29,985 nt of DNA from a virus: the IMG/VR virus record IMGVR_UViG_3300042564_001036, positions 1 to 29,985 of that record, one strand, 5' to 3'. The notes under the pieces were generated by a model. That model did not search any database, was not told the DNA's origin, and saw only the letters and a list, made by a program, of their open reading frames with translations. Positions 28,087 through 29,985 of this stretch are shown piece by piece (positions within the stretch are counted from its first letter, which is position 1; every line of letters begins with the position of its first letter). The position numbers and the translations under genes were made by a program.

Positions 28087-29619
28087 ATGGCAGACGTAAA
28101 TATTAGCAAATACAGAGCGCAAGTTGTGAGGGAGGGTTCAACTCCTGCATCACCTGGCTTTGTTGTTTCTGAGGGGCAAGACCCTGTAAATCCATCGGGA
28201 ACATCTAATTACGTTCCTTATTCTGGAGCGATTTCTAATGTTGACCTTGGAGAGTTTGGATTGGATACTGGTTTTGTCACATTAGATACTACGCCAACGA
28301 ATATCCCAACGGAGCAGGGTGGTATTTATTGGGACGATACTAGAAGCACGGCTGTGCTCATAATGAATGGCGTTTTACAACACATTGGGCAAGACACTTT
28401 CTTTTATGTAAAAAACTCAACTGGCGCAAGCATTCCAAAAGGCACCTCTGTAAGATTTGATGGAACAGACGGAGCAAGCGGTCACTTGCTAATTGCTCCC
28501 TTCTTGGCAAACGGAACTTACCCAAGCAACTACTTTATGGGAGTTACTGCGGAAACAATTGCTAATGGGGCATTTGGTCAAGTTATGCACTTTGGCGAAT
28601 TAGATGGTATTAATACGAGCAGTTATACTGCTGGCGCTTTGCTTTACGCAAGTACTACTGTTGCAGGAGGATTTCAGACTACGGCTCCAGTTGCTCCTAA
28701 TAACATCGTTTTGATTGCTGCTGCGATTAACTCTAAGAACAACGGAGAGATACTTGTAAGACCTACTTACGGGTCTAATATTAACCAAGATGAGGGAGTA
28801 AAGATTGTTTCTCCTACTACTGGTCAGCTGCTTCAGTTGCAGTCCAATGGTCTTTGGGAGAACAAGACTAAGGCGCAAGTTTTAGGTGGCACATCTTCGC
28901 AGTTTGTTAAGGGTGATGGTAGCTTGGATTCGACAATCTATGTTAGCGGGTCAGGCACAAGCGGACAAGTTGCTTACTTTAACGGAACAACAACAATAAC
29001 TAGCGAGTCAAATTTATTTTGGGATGCTACAAACGACAGACTTGGAATTGGAAGCGCAACACCAACCGTCAAACTAAGTGTTTCCAACGCTGCAAACGGC
29101 AACATTGCATTGTTTACAAATACCTCTGACGCTGACTTATTCGTAAATCTAACTAGCGGAGTAACATTACTAACACCATCGACAGGAACCCTAGCATTTG
29201 GAACTTTAAACACCGAGCGAGTTAGGCTAAATATTAATGGCAATTTATTAGTTGGCACAACTTTAGACAACGGCTCTAAGCTGCAAGTTAACGGCTCATT
29301 TTCCGCTCCTCATGTTACAAAGTCAGCAAACTACACTTTAGATGCAACCGATTACACGGTTGGATTTGATTGTGCTAGCAACAGAACTGCAACGCTTCCC
29401 GATGCAACAACTTGCCAAGGTCGTATTTATGTAATTTACCAATTCAACACAGGGTCAGGCGCTAGGTCGGTAACCTTGGATGGCAATGGCTCTCAAACAA
29501 TAAACGGAGTTACAACTTATTCCTTATCTCCTTTTTGCGAATACTCCTCTGTAATGATTCAATCAAACGGAGCAAATTGGATTATTATTTCAAGCAACTT
29601 TACAACTGATTGTCTTTAA
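28087..29619 (+). CDS. Tail fibre / receptor-binding protein
   Basis: A 510-residue Gly/Ser/Thr/Asn-rich beta protein. The N-terminal 60 residues (ending NYVPYSGAISNVDLGEFGLD) are a typical tail-attachment segment; in the middle is a VRFDGTDGASGHLLIAPF-like bulb. At about residues 290-330 is GQVAYFNGTTTITSESN followed by NLFWDATNDRLGIGSATP, a fibre-repeat motif shared by many Bacteroidota phages and adhesins. The last 100 residues (SANYTLDATDYTVGFDC) form a C-terminal beta domain with three cysteines, likely the receptor-binding tip. It starts immediately after the hub stop (TAAATG), so the two are cotranslated. Confidence 0.8.
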   Translation: MADVNISKYRAQVVREGSTPASPGFVVSEGQDPVNPSGTSNYVPYSGAISNVDLGEFGLDTGFVTLDTTPTNIPTEQGGIYWDDTRSTAVLIMNGVLQHIGQDTFFYVKNSTGASIPKGTSVRFDGTDGASGHLLIAPFLANGTYPSNYFMGVTAETIANGAFGQVMHFGELDGINTSSYTAGALLYASTTVAGGFQTTAPVAPNNIVLIAAAINSKNNGEILVRPTYGSNINQDEGVKIVSPTTGQLLQLQSNGLWENKTKAQVLGGTSSQFVKGDGSLDSTIYVSGSGTSGQVAYFNGTTTITSESNLFWDATNDRLGIGSATPTVKLSVSNAANGNIALFTNTSDADLFVNLTSGVTLLTPSTGTLAFGTLNTERVRLNINGNLLVGTTLDNGSKLQVNGSFSAPHVTKSANYTLDATDYTVGFDCASNRTATLPDATTCQGRIYVIYQFNTGSGARSVTLDGNGSQTINGVTTYSLSPFCEYSSVMIQSNGANWIIISSNFTTDCL

Positions 29620-29645
29620 AAATTAAACTTTAACAAATAAAAACC

Positions 29646-29930
29646 ATGAAAAAAATCGAATCAGTAACAATTTGGAAAAACGGCGAAAGCCAAGAGGCGA
29701 ATCTATTAAATGCCTACATTACTAACGACAATCTAGAGTCTTCTTGCTCGTTTTACTATTCGCTAAATGCAAGCGGAGAAGGAACTGAAGAGATGCCTTT
29801 AGTTGTAGGTGCTATTTTAGCAGATGGCGGAATAACTATGAGTGGTGAGGATTACCTAGATTGGGATGGGACTAATCAAAGTGCTTATACCTACATCGCT
29901 GAGAAATTGAATCTAATAATCGTAGGTTAA
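29646..29930 (+). CDS. Small hypothetical protein after the tail fibre, 94 aa
   Basis: The opening MKKIESVTIWKNGESQEANL and the middle CSFYYSLNASGEG ... LADGGITMSGEDYLDWDG look like a small beta-sandwich protein commonly placed after tail-fibre genes in Bacteroidota phages, perhaps a fibre accessory or chaperone. It has an A-rich leader (AACAAATAAAAACC) but no Shine-Dalgarno. Function unknown. Confidence 0.6.
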   Translation: MKKIESVTIWKNGESQEANLLNAYITNDNLESSCSFYYSLNASGEGTEEMPLVVGAILADGGITMSGEDYLDWDGTNQSAYTYIAEKLNLIIVG

Positions 29931-29946
29931 TTCTTATCTTTACGCT

Positions 29947-29985
29947 ATGGCAAACATCGGCAATCAATCCATAGGTAACCTTAAC
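29947..29985 (+). CDS. Start of a further late gene (3' truncated)
   Basis: Thirteen codons reading MANIGNQSIGNLN run off the end. Before the ATG is TTATCTTTACGCT, which contains TATCTTTA, one base off the -7 box TAnnTTTG; the same word occurs before the 20222 gene. Too short to assign. Confidence 0.45.
   Translation, partial: MANIGNQSIGNLN

Overview
The window is a stretch of tailed-phage DNA (a free phage or a prophage arm) from a host in the Bacteroidota, most likely a Flavobacterium- or Cytophaga-like bacterium. Evidence for the host group is indirect. The DNA is AT-rich. Rightward promoter-like sites carry the Bacteroidota-type -7 box TATATTTG. Start codons mostly follow A-rich leaders (repeats of ACACTAAA / ACACAAAA) instead of Shine-Dalgarno sequences. 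Several small proteins resemble families I know mainly from Bacteroidota phages. The virion genes describe a siphovirus with an HK97-type head. Both ends cut a gene, and I see no integrase, endolysin or clear holin.

Layout. Positions 1-1072 (rightward) hold the end of a metallophosphoesterase and two small genes, one membrane-anchored. From 1150 to 11716 nearly everything points left: small early genes, a tRNA-Tyr-like locus interrupted by extra sequence, a putative SSB-like protein, a VRR-NUC-type nuclease, a PrimPol/DUF3987 primase-helicase, a three-HTH protein, a lambda-exonuclease/YqaJ-type nuclease with an ERF annealing protein, an Xis-like HTH protein, a Gp88-family protein and many very small genes. 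From 12005 to the end everything points right in standard morphogenesis order: TerS, TerL, portal, MuF-like protein, prohead protease, major capsid protein, a strong terminator, an inserted sugar/methyl-transfer cassette, connectors, tail terminator, tail tube, tail assembly chaperones joined by a probable -1 frameshift, tape measure, a tail hub carrying a seven-repeat beta-propeller, a tail fibre and two small genes.

Non-coding DNA is the most unusual part. Between the primase-helicase and the three-HTH gene are two clusters of AGTGTACACT-like sites spaced 10-11 bp apart. Between 9286 and 9970 is a roughly 540-bp array of at least 14 degenerate 19-bp repeats with no recognisable gene. Palindromes of the form TACAAANNTTTGTA lie at the divergent early/late intergenic region (three copies), upstream of the primase-helicase and upstream of the 9249 gene, which suggests one regulator controlling several transcription units. 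Three late transcription units start with almost the same promoter plus leader (TATATTTG, then AAACGAATA close to the ATG). Three G9 tracts with the same flanking pattern sit in or near intercistronic positions of the replication operon.

Working together: the leftward block is probably the early programme (replication, recombination, regulation and host-interaction genes). The rightward block is the late programme for packaging, head, tail and adsorption. The divergent region at 11717-12004 is the likely switch between them. All functional names rest on recognising motifs and gene order by eye; no database search was possible.
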